Assembly: GCF_000987775.1 (NCBI RefSeq)
Contig: NZ_LAHO01000014.1
Span: 86,001-150,000 of the forward strand
Length of the DNA: 64,000 nt
Direction of reading: 5' to 3'
From: Arsukibacterium ikkense
Lineage (GTDB): Bacteria; Pseudomonadota; Gammaproteobacteria; Enterobacterales; Alteromonadaceae
The notes beneath the pieces are model-generated. The model made no database searches and was not told the DNA's origin. It was given only the letters and a program-made list of their open reading frames with translations. Numbering within the stretch: position 1 is the first letter of the stretch; each line of letters begins with the position of its first letter. The position numbers and the translations under genes are program-made. Of the stretch, positions 35,250-43,254 are shown one piece after another.

Positions 35250-36431
35250 TTACTGCTCGAACATGCCTTTTACCGTGGCCTGGCCAGCATTAACCAGTTG
35301 CTTACCCATGGCAAATACCTGGTCAATGCTCAAATCGTCGCGGTTCAGTAACACCAAATCGGCATCGAGCCCGGCGGTCAGCCTGCCTTTTTGCGACAGG
35401 CCCAGCATAGCTGCCGGTGCCTGGCTAATAGCACAGATTACATCGCTGATAGCGGCGTTGTGCTCTACGATAGCCTCGCGCGCCGCCTGATACAAAGTGC
35501 GTACCTGGCCCACCTGCAGCCCCAGTAATTCGCCATTGTTACTGTAAATGGGCAGGCTTGCATTGCCATCTGAGCTTAACGTCAGTTGCATTGGCTTAAC
35601 ACCAGCCTGCAGTGCTTCGGCTAACGCCGCCGCCGCTGCCACTTCACCATGCGCCAGATCGTATGCGGTAGTGCTGGTGGTAAAGTCGATAACGCCGCCA
35701 CGACCGGCAAACTGCAGAGCGGCTTGAAATACCGCACGGTTGCGGTTCATATGGGTAGGGTAAAACTGCTTTAAGCTAAGTTCAGTGCCTGCCACGGCAT
35801 CATAAATAGGCTGCAAAATACGCTCACCTGCGCCCATATGCACACTGACAATACCGCCTTTACCCGCCAGAATGCCGCCGACTCTGGCCGCAGCCGCTAC
35901 TTTTCTGATTTCATCAGTGGTGGGTTGCGATGAGCGATGATCGCTAATGGCAATTTCGCCCACACCAATAAATTTATCAATCAGAATAAGGTCGTCAGTA
36001 ATGCTGCCGGTAAGGGTACGACAGGGCACCTGGTATGAGCCGGTATGACAATAAGTGGTAATGCCTTCAATTTGCAGGGCATGGGCTTTGGCCAGTAAAT
36101 TGCTCAGGGTGCGGGTGGTGGCATCGGTGCCCAGTACGCCAATGGCGGTGGTAACACCGCCCAGGGTGGCATCTGTTAATTGCATTTCCGGCGTGCGGGT
36201 GGCAAAGCCGCCTTCACCACCGCCGCCAATAAAATGCACCAGCGAGTCAACAAAGCCGGGTACGGCAATGCTGCCACTGCCGTCAATCACTGTTAGCGGT
36301 AAATCGCTGCTGCCAGCAGTAAAATGCTGACCAATGGCAATTATTTTGCCACCGGCCAGCACTATGTCTTGTTTACCGAGCGGCTGTGGTGCGTAAACCT
36401 CGACATTTTTAATCAGAAAAATTGTGTTCAA
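35250..36431 (-). CDS. iadA: Isoaspartyl dipeptidase, IadA family
   Basis: The protein has 393 residues from TTG 36431, which has GAGG five bases upstream and lies ten bases after the stop of the transporter gene. Upstream in-frame codons overlap that gene and are rejected. IadA enzymes cut beta-aspartyl dipeptides (isoAsp-X) in the cytoplasm using two zinc ions. Family blocks are clear: IGGGGEGGFATRTPE, GVGEIAISDHRS, VSVHMG, PTHMNRN and TLSSDGN, so the later His and Asp ligands are present. The first motif, normally HVH, reads LVH (Leu64, His66), and the position of the carboxylated Lys of E. coli IadA is occupied by GVGE. In a cyanophycin locus the expected substrate is beta-Asp-Arg. Confidence 0.9.
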   Translation of the reverse strand: MNTIFLIKNVEVYAPQPLGKQDIVLAGGKIIAIGQHFTAGSSDLPLTVIDGSGSIAVPGFVDSLVHFIGGGGEGGFATRTPEMQLTDATLGGVTTAIGVLGTDATTRTLSNLLAKAHALQIEGITTYCHTGSYQVPCRTLTGSITDDLILIDKFIGVGEIAISDHRSSQPTTDEIRKVAAAARVGGILAGKGGIVSVHMGAGERILQPIYDAVAGTELSLKQFYPTHMNRNRAVFQAALQFAGRGGVIDFTTSTTAYDLAHGEVAAAAALAEALQAGVKPMQLTLSSDGNASLPIYSNNGELLGLQVGQVRTLYQAAREAIVEHNAAISDVICAISQAPAAMLGLSQKGRLTAGLDADLVLLNRDDLSIDQVFAMGKQLVNAGQATVKGMFEQ

Positions 36432-36441
36432 AATAACCTCG

Positions 36442-37926
36442 TTATTGATAACCAATAGCCACTGCCAGCAACATAAAACCAGTGGCCAGCGCGAACAGCC
36501 ATAACTGCAGCTTCCAGGCAAATTTAAGCCAGACAGTCCAGTCGACCCGCACCACGCCCAGACAGCCGATAAGGGCCGCAGAGGTAGGAATAATGCAATT
36601 GGTCAGGCCATCGCCCAGTTGAAAAGCTAATACCGCAATTTGCCTTGATAGTCCGACTAAATCGGCCAGTGGTGCAATTAACGGCATAGTCAGCGCCGCC
36701 TGGCCGGAGCCAGAGGCGACAAAGAAATTAAATACCGACTGGATAACCAGCATCAGCCAGGCAGATAAATAAGCCGGTAAATCGCCCAGAGCCTGGCCGG
36801 AGTAATACAGCAGGGTATTGAGTACTGACGGTGTTTCCGGATTATCCCCGCCGAGCATCAGCACTATGCCCTTCGCCATACCGACAATTAACGCCGCCGG
36901 TAATAATTCTGCTGCGCCCTGTTTAAAACCGTCGGCAGCGTCATTGACCCTGAAGCGTTTACCCAGCACTGCGACCAGGGCAATCACCAGGCCTATGGTG
37001 AAAAACTGGCTGGCAATTTCCGGGATATAGTATTGCCGTACTGTTACCCCCCAGATGATCCAGCCGAGCCCTGCAAAAAACACCAGCAAAATAATGCTAT
37101 CCAAACTGGTATAGCTGCTGCTTGCCTGTTGTTGTTGCTCGCTGCGAAGTCGCTGATCAGTGTGATAACTGAGCGACAGTTCAGGTTGCTGCTTAATTTT
37201 GGCGGCATAGCGCATGGTGAAAATCACCCCAAACAGGGTGAAGACTAACCACATGCCAATCCGAAAGCCGGTACCTGACATTAACGGAATGTCGGCAATA
37301 CCCTGGGCGATGGCGACATTAAAGGGGTTCATCCAGCTGGTGGCAAAACCGATTTGGGTGGCTATGTAGGTGACCAGCACCGTGGTGATGGCGTCATAGC
37401 CTAAGGCCAGCATCAGCGGCAGCAACACAATGCAAAAGGCAATAGCCTCTTCCCCCATGCCAAAGATGGCGCCGCCTAAGGAAAACAGCAAAAACATAAT
37501 CGGGATAAACAAAAAGTCCAGCCGTTTGGTTTTGTCGATTAATGCCAGAATACCGTTATGAATGGCGCCGGTTTTCATAATAATGCCAAAGGCACCGCCG
37601 GTAAGCATAATAAAAGCCACTACGCCTATGGCAGAGCCCCATTTTGAACCAGAGACTAACCCTTCAAACGCATAGTTAAAAAAGCCAATACCGCCACCTT
37701 CGGCAAATAAGGGCACGCCATAATCACCGTCACGGTCAAACTGAAAGCTGCCGGGATCTATCCGGCTTTTAGTTTTTACGGCGCTGTCCGTTTCGGCCGC
37801 CACTTCAATAATATCGAACGAGCCTGCCGGAATAAGATGCGAGGCAATGGCCGCCAGTACCATCACAAAAAACAGGATGACAAAGGCGTCCGGCATCGAC
37901 ACCGGTTGTTTGGTATTTATAGACAT
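36442..37926 (-). CDS. YfcC-family inner-membrane transporter
   Basis: The 494-residue protein has about 12 membrane helices and family motifs PAGSFD near the N-terminus, GGAIFGMGEEAIAF, GFATSWMNPFNVAIAQGIA, FFVASGSGQAALTMPL and LGDGLTNCIIPTSA. YfcC proteins belong to the DcuC-like ion-transporter superfamily and are annotated as amino-acid or peptide carriers or antiporters. The gene is directly followed by the dipeptidase gene and preceded by a TonB receptor, so it probably carries beta-aspartyl dipeptides, or exchanges a product such as an amino acid. The start ATG 37926 follows AGG. Confidence 0.9.
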   Translation of the reverse strand: MSINTKQPVSMPDAFVILFFVMVLAAIASHLIPAGSFDIIEVAAETDSAVKTKSRIDPGSFQFDRDGDYGVPLFAEGGGIGFFNYAFEGLVSGSKWGSAIGVVAFIMLTGGAFGIIMKTGAIHNGILALIDKTKRLDFLFIPIMFLLFSLGGAIFGMGEEAIAFCIVLLPLMLALGYDAITTVLVTYIATQIGFATSWMNPFNVAIAQGIADIPLMSGTGFRIGMWLVFTLFGVIFTMRYAAKIKQQPELSLSYHTDQRLRSEQQQQASSSYTSLDSIILLVFFAGLGWIIWGVTVRQYYIPEIASQFFTIGLVIALVAVLGKRFRVNDAADGFKQGAAELLPAALIVGMAKGIVLMLGGDNPETPSVLNTLLYYSGQALGDLPAYLSAWLMLVIQSVFNFFVASGSGQAALTMPLIAPLADLVGLSRQIAVLAFQLGDGLTNCIIPTSAALIGCLGVVRVDWTVWLKFAWKLQLWLFALATGFMLLAVAIGYQ

Positions 37927-37953
37927 AACTTAAACCTGTGCTATCGCGCTAAG

Positions 37954-37976
37954 AAAAAGGGAGAGCGAGCTCTCCC
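37954..37976 (-). terminator. Hairpin terminator between receptor and transporter genes
   Basis: On the minus strand GGGAGAGC-TC-GCTCTCCC followed by TTTTT lies 15 bp after the receptor stop codon and ~28 bp before the transporter start. It would let only part of the transcripts continue into the transporter/dipeptidase genes. Confidence 0.75.
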
Positions 37977-37990
37977 TCCTGGTTTCTTTA

Positions 37991-40951
37991 CTAAAAGTAA
38001 TAAGTAAAGGATAGGCGATAGTTACGGCCCAGCGCATCATGATTGATCGAATCAAAACCGCGAGCTGCACCAAACACCTTAGGTGGATCTCGATCCAGCA
38101 GGTTGTTCACGGTAAAGCTGATGGCCGCATTTTCAAAATCGTAACCAATATTCGCTTTTAAGGTGGTCCAGGCCGACACATCCCGGGTGCCATCCGCCCT
38201 TAGCACACCAAGATCTTCCATCTCGATAATATTACGACTTCTCAGGCGACTGATGTCGTCAGCATAAGATGAGGTATATTGCGCTGATAAGCCGGTAAAA
38301 ATAGCCTCACCGCGCCATGAGATACGGGCTGTACCAATATTACGTGGATAGCGGTAAGTGCCCACCAGCGACTCCAGTTGATCTGAGCCTGCTTTATTGC
38401 GCTCAAATGACAGATAATGCGTCCAGTCTGCATCCAGCCCTAAACGACCGCCGGCAAAATCCAGTGTATGTTTAAAGCGGATATCGGTACCTTTCACCGT
38501 TTGCTGGCCGACGTTATCCAGTTGGATCACATGGTCGCGCAGTAGCGGCAGGCTGTTCAGCCTGGCCGGAGTAGACTCAACCCAGCTGTTCAGGATCTCG
38601 GTCATATTGGCGTTGGCATCGGTCAGATTGCGGCCCTGGCTGTCCAGTACTTCACAAACATTAAAGCTATCACGGCCAACTGCCGCATTGGTGTTAAGCG
38701 CAATACCGGTGGCGCCATCCGGTACCAGTCCACAATGGCGCTGGCTGACATCGGTAATACTTCGCGCCAGGGCAGCGGTCATATCGGTATCTACCAGCCG
38801 TTTGTGTTCAAACTGCCAGTAGTCAACTGTTAAGGTCGTATCGCGGCTTGGGCTCCAGCCAAAACCAAGGCTGACTGACTCTGAGGTTTCTGCCTTTAAG
38901 TCAGGGTTGCCCAGTTCCAGTACATTGGGTGTGCCGGTGCCTCCCTGGCCACCACAGTAGAACTGATTAACCAGATCATTGGCCGAGCAGTCGAAACGAG
39001 CGGTAGTGGTTCTGAGTTTAACCCCGGCCTGGGTTAGTGACGGTGCACGGAACGAAGTGGCCCAGGACGCGCGCAAAATCAGCTCGTCAGTGGGCCGCCA
39101 GGTAAAACCGACTTTCGGATTAAAAGTACCGCCGAAATCGTCGTAATGGTCGTAGCGGCCTGCTGCCAGCAACTCAACCGTGTCAGATAGCGGCACATAA
39201 AATTCACCAAACACTGCTGCCTGGCTGCGGCTGGCAACCGACAGGCTGGAACCAAAACCGAACACATCTACCAGATAGGCATTTTCAAACCTGGCCTGGG
39301 CATTGAGTGAGGGTTCATCACTGATTTTCTCTTTGCGCAGTTCCACGCCAAAAGCAGCACTAACCATTTGGTCTCGAAACTCAAATAGTTCGCCGCTAAA
39401 ACGGGCATCCCAGCCATAAAGGGTACTTAAACCGTCCCGGGTGGGTACTTCCTGGGCCAGGGCAAGAGTGGCTTCATTGTCGGCGTTATTCTGAATAAAG
39501 GGGTTATAAAAGCCAGCCAAAGTGCTGCTGCCACAACTCAGGCTATTACCGTTACGGCTGGCTATGCTGCCATCCTGACACAACTCACCGGCGATAGCGG
39601 CATGGTATTTATAGCGGTTGTAAATTCCGGCATTGGCTTCCTGAGTAGATTTTGAGCGCGACAATAATACTGCACTTTCCCAATCCCAGGCACCGATAGA
39701 ACCTTGTAACGAGGAGACCAGGCGGATAGCTTCGGTGGTAACGTCAACGGTACGCGGGTCATTAAAGCGGGCATCAAACTGGAAGCCCCACAAACGCTGG
39801 CCGGTAGGAGAGAAGAATGGATCGATCCAGATTTCATCATCGCCAAAATAAATAAAATCGTTATCACGGGTTACGCCAGGGAAATGATCGAGTGCATTTT
39901 CAGGTGCCCAGGCGCCTTCCGCATCGTTTAACTGGTTAATGGGCGCCGGGCTGGACACTGCAGTAGATTTGGTTCGTGAGTAGAACAGGTCGGTATTCCA
40001 AACTACATTGTTTGCCAGTTCACGATTAAACATCAGGCCGCCAGAAACGCTTTTAATCGGGCTGCGCAGTACGTCATCTTCATTAGCATAGTAGGCACAA
40101 ATTTGTTCGCCAAACTCAGTGGTTACTAGCGGCGTTGCACACTGTGGGTTACCAATCTCATCACCACTATTGGCTGAAAAGTAATAGATATTCGGCGTGC
40201 CTTTGGCCAGGTAAGAATAGTTACTGGCTAAAATGGGGTTACGGCTGAAATCGCGGTCCTGGGCGGTAAAATCTTGGCGGTCATAAAAGTCAGCAAACAA
40301 GGTCAGGTTGCCGCCAGCTACTTGCTGGCCAAAGATAAAATTGATATTGGCTGTACCTTCGTTGCTGGAGGCAGTGCTGTTGCCGTAAGAAACATTTAGC
40401 TCGGCTTTGTCGTAGTCTTTTTTCAGGATGTAATTGATAACCCCGGCTACAGCATCTGCACCATAAATGGCCGATGCGCCTGTGGCCAGAATTTCTACCC
40501 GTTCAATAGCGGCCAGCGGAATACTGTTAATATCTACAAAGTTCTGGGTACCTGCGGCAAAAGAAGATGCGGCAACCCGGCGACCGTTAATCAGCGTCAG
40601 GGTAGAGGAGGGGCCAAGGCCACGCAGCGAGGCTGCGGCCTGACCGGCTGGAGTAGAGGTCGATGTTGCGCCGCTCTCCGAGGTAGAAAAGGTGCCACTG
40701 CCGCCGCGTACCTGGCCCAGATCCCGTAACAACTCATATACAGAGCTGGCACCGGAGTTTTTAATGTCTTCGGCCGAGATAACCACCAGCGGTTGAGTGC
40801 CCTCCAGGTCAACGCCTTTTATCCGTGAACCAGTGACTTCTATTCGTTCAACTTTTTGTTCTTCTTTGGCGGTTTCCTGTTGGGCATAGCTAAAAGGAGA
40901 CGCGAGTAAGCTGCCGGCAATAGCCAGCGCCAGCGGGTTTAATTTACGCAT
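37991..40951 (-). CDS. TonB-dependent receptor of the cyanophycin locus
   Basis: The 986-residue protein has a signal peptide (LALAIAGSLLASPFSYAQQ). A likely TonB-box region (KVERIEVTGSRI) precedes the plug domain (LRGLGPSSTLTLINGRRVA, VDINSIPLAAIERVEILATGASAIYGADAVAGVIN). The barrel ends in YRLSFTYYF with the terminal Phe. It belongs to the large 'SRI' receptor group used for peptides and oligosaccharides by Alteromonadales. It is divergent from the cyanophycinase and upstream of the transporter and dipeptidase, so beta-Asp-Arg or larger cyanophycin fragments are the likely cargo. Confidence 0.93.
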   Translation of the reverse strand: MRKLNPLALAIAGSLLASPFSYAQQETAKEEQKVERIEVTGSRIKGVDLEGTQPLVVISAEDIKNSGASSVYELLRDLGQVRGGSGTFSTSESGATSTSTPAGQAAASLRGLGPSSTLTLINGRRVAASSFAAGTQNFVDINSIPLAAIERVEILATGASAIYGADAVAGVINYILKKDYDKAELNVSYGNSTASSNEGTANINFIFGQQVAGGNLTLFADFYDRQDFTAQDRDFSRNPILASNYSYLAKGTPNIYYFSANSGDEIGNPQCATPLVTTEFGEQICAYYANEDDVLRSPIKSVSGGLMFNRELANNVVWNTDLFYSRTKSTAVSSPAPINQLNDAEGAWAPENALDHFPGVTRDNDFIYFGDDEIWIDPFFSPTGQRLWGFQFDARFNDPRTVDVTTEAIRLVSSLQGSIGAWDWESAVLLSRSKSTQEANAGIYNRYKYHAAIAGELCQDGSIASRNGNSLSCGSSTLAGFYNPFIQNNADNEATLALAQEVPTRDGLSTLYGWDARFSGELFEFRDQMVSAAFGVELRKEKISDEPSLNAQARFENAYLVDVFGFGSSLSVASRSQAAVFGEFYVPLSDTVELLAAGRYDHYDDFGGTFNPKVGFTWRPTDELILRASWATSFRAPSLTQAGVKLRTTTARFDCSANDLVNQFYCGGQGGTGTPNVLELGNPDLKAETSESVSLGFGWSPSRDTTLTVDYWQFEHKRLVDTDMTAALARSITDVSQRHCGLVPDGATGIALNTNAAVGRDSFNVCEVLDSQGRNLTDANANMTEILNSWVESTPARLNSLPLLRDHVIQLDNVGQQTVKGTDIRFKHTLDFAGGRLGLDADWTHYLSFERNKAGSDQLESLVGTYRYPRNIGTARISWRGEAIFTGLSAQYTSSYADDISRLRSRNIIEMEDLGVLRADGTRDVSAWTTLKANIGYDFENAAISFTVNNLLDRDPPKVFGAARGFDSINHDALGRNYRLSFTYYF

Positions 40952-41374
40952 AGTTACACCTGTGTTTTATTTGGGCACACGATCAGCTAACGATCAGGCA
41001 CACCTGTTATTTGCTTTATTTTTGCTTTAATGGGTTTGTTTAAATAGAGAACCTCAGGTCAACCGCAGTTGCCTGATAGGTTTCTATTCGTTAAACCACT
41101 CAGAAAGGTAGTAAGACGAATAGTGATATGAGCCGAGCATGAGTGCTTTCTTTAACATATCGCTACTTTAATGTGGTTAATTCACTGCTAATTTTGGTTA
41201 GTTGTGCGCCATCGATTCAAAAATCGGCCAGCAAACACAATCTTATTTCTACTTCTAATTGGCAAAGATGTCAATACAGGATAATCTACAACTACTAAAT
41301 ATGGGGATTAGCGCTTTGCGCATTATCAGTTGTCAGCAGGCCCAGAGCGCCTGAATAACAATAAGAAAGAGCCG
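40952..41374. promoter_or_regulatory. Divergent promoter region, receptor and cyanophycinase
   Basis: This 423-bp AT-rich non-coding region separates two divergent genes and should hold both promoters. I see no convincing ARG box pair here, only a TTAATTCAC half-site near 41180. A candidate -35/-10 for the cyanophycinase is TTGGCA near 41262 with GATAAT near 41282, but the spacing is short. A small palindrome GCGC-TTT-GCGC is at ~41311. Confidence 0.4.
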
Positions 41375-43213
41375 ATGAAAAAAATAACAGCTTGTTTATC
41401 AGCCATTTTGATGGCATTGCCGGTTTTTACCCTTAGTGCTAATGACGAAAATAAAACTATGCCAGACTACTCTATGCTGTTGATGGGCGGAGGGCTGGCT
41501 ACTTGCAGCTCAACAGCTACCCGGCATTGTCTGACGGATGATGTTTTTTCTGCTGCGGCGAAAAAGCAGAATCAATACCAATTAAAAGCTGAGCATTTGC
41601 AGGCGATTAACAGCGCTGGTTTTTGGTCTGAGGATCGGATTATTGAACAGCAGCAAATGCTGGCTATCTTAGATTTTTTACGCACCCAGTTGGCTGAAGA
41701 AACCATCTCTGAGCGTGAGTTACTAAGATTATGGCGCGGAGCAGAAATTGAAGTGGACGGTATCTGGGTATCGGGCCGCGCCGTTTATGCCGGCCTGAGT
41801 GGTCGCGAACTTAACTTTGTATTAGACCAACTGGAAGTGCCGGTTCTTAGTAGTGGCAGCGGCCGCAATGCCTCGCGTAGCCGCGAATTTGCTGATTTAG
41901 CCAGAACTAAAAATGCGTTTAGTGTAGAGCTGCATCAACGCTTTGTGGCGATGGCGCAGCAAGTGGCGGGTGATAAACGCAAACCACGGATCCTGGTGGT
42001 AACGGCCTCTTCGCGCGACCCTTTTGCAGCAGTAGACTTTTATACCAACTTATTTACTGAAGCAGGTGCTGAAGTTAGCTGGTTGCCTTTAAGTGCCGCC
42101 TATCAGGCCGCCTGGCAAACCGGTGATAGTAATAGCTGTGCTGAGCTGGAGCGACACCTTGCCGAGCAACACGGCAGCTATCAACGGCAGCGGGTTTACC
42201 CGGATTTGATGACTCAGAAGGTTCAATTTTGCCGGGCTGGCAGTAAAGGCGCCGTTGCACAAATTCGGCGGGCTGATGCTATCTTTTTTAATGGCGGTGA
42301 TCAGAGTTTAACGCTAAAAGCATTACGACTGGCTGATGGTTCAGCTTCGCCTGAGCTGCAACAAATTGAACGGATGCTTGAAGCCGGCCAAATTGTGGTG
42401 GCTGGAACCAGTGCCGGCACAGCTGTGATGTCGGGTGGTAGTTTTAACGGCCAGCGCACACCAATGATTACTAATGGCGACAGTTATAATGCCATGCAGT
42501 TTGGCGCCTTTGATTTGCCGGCACCGGCTGTCGGCTGTGATAAAGACCAAAGCTGTAGCAATGGATTGGCAGAAAATCATCTTACCTACACTGGCACCGG
42601 TGGACTGGGTTTGTTTCGTTATGGGGTACTTGATACTCACTTCTCGGAACGCGGCCGTCAGGGGCGGTTAATTCGGTTGTTACATGACACCCAAAGCCGC
42701 TTTGGTTTTGGTATTGATGAAAATACCGGTTTACTGGTTGGTTTTCGCCGTAACGCTGATGATCCAGAGGTTCGGCTGACGGTTGCAGGAGAAGCGGGTG
42801 TTTACGTGGTTGATATGGCAAATGCCACAAGCAAAGGCGAAGGCGCTGCTTTGAATCTGACTAAAGTTACTACCCATTATCTGACCCGGGGTGACCAGAT
42901 GGAGCTAAACGCTAATCAATTACGCAGTCGTTTTGCCGATTGGAAGTTTGCCCCTAATAACCTGGCACAGCCATTGCTGAGCTCTGGTGACATTTTCGAG
43001 CGTGATAATTACAAACAAGTGAGTCACTTGCTGTGTAGCACTCAGGCACGCCAGGCTGAAGGGCGGGCAGTTCGGGTTGGCCAGGGCGTTGCACTGACTA
43101 TTTATAAAGACCACAGCTCCTACAGCCGTCAGGGCACGTTCAGACAGCAGAGTGAAGAGGTTGCATACTGTTCATATCGGAATATGATGGTTGATCTGCA
43201 ACCTGCCAATTAA
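41375..43213 (+). CDS. Secreted cyanophycinase (S51 family)
   Basis: The protein has 612 residues from ATG 41375 (AAGAAAGAG upstream), with a signal peptide (KKITACLSAILMALPVFTLSAND). The peptidase core has FFNGGDQ and the nucleophile elbow GTSAGTAVMSGG, both typical of cyanophycinases, and TYTGTGGLGLF and GRLIRLLHDTQSRFGFGIDENTGLLV further on. These enzymes hydrolyse cyanophycin, the poly-Asp backbone with Arg side groups, to beta-Asp-Arg dipeptides. The signal peptide makes this the extracellular or periplasmic type (CphE-like). N- and C-terminal extensions make it longer than the ~270-residue intracellular CphB. It is divergent from the receptor-transporter-dipeptidase set. Confidence 0.88.
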   Translation: MKKITACLSAILMALPVFTLSANDENKTMPDYSMLLMGGGLATCSSTATRHCLTDDVFSAAAKKQNQYQLKAEHLQAINSAGFWSEDRIIEQQQMLAILDFLRTQLAEETISERELLRLWRGAEIEVDGIWVSGRAVYAGLSGRELNFVLDQLEVPVLSSGSGRNASRSREFADLARTKNAFSVELHQRFVAMAQQVAGDKRKPRILVVTASSRDPFAAVDFYTNLFTEAGAEVSWLPLSAAYQAAWQTGDSNSCAELERHLAEQHGSYQRQRVYPDLMTQKVQFCRAGSKGAVAQIRRADAIFFNGGDQSLTLKALRLADGSASPELQQIERMLEAGQIVVAGTSAGTAVMSGGSFNGQRTPMITNGDSYNAMQFGAFDLPAPAVGCDKDQSCSNGLAENHLTYTGTGGLGLFRYGVLDTHFSERGRQGRLIRLLHDTQSRFGFGIDENTGLLVGFRRNADDPEVRLTVAGEAGVYVVDMANATSKGEGAALNLTKVTTHYLTRGDQMELNANQLRSRFADWKFAPNNLAQPLLSSGDIFERDNYKQVSHLLCSTQARQAEGRAVRVGQGVALTIYKDHSSYSRQGTFRQQSEEVAYCSYRNMMVDLQPAN

Positions 43214-43254
43214 GTGATGGTTGAGGTTGCTAATCGCGTTAACGGCAGGGCCTA

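Noticed and set aside
40952..41374. ARG box in the cyanophycinase/receptor promoter region
   Set aside because: Only half-sites are found; no 18-3-18 pair as at gltB.
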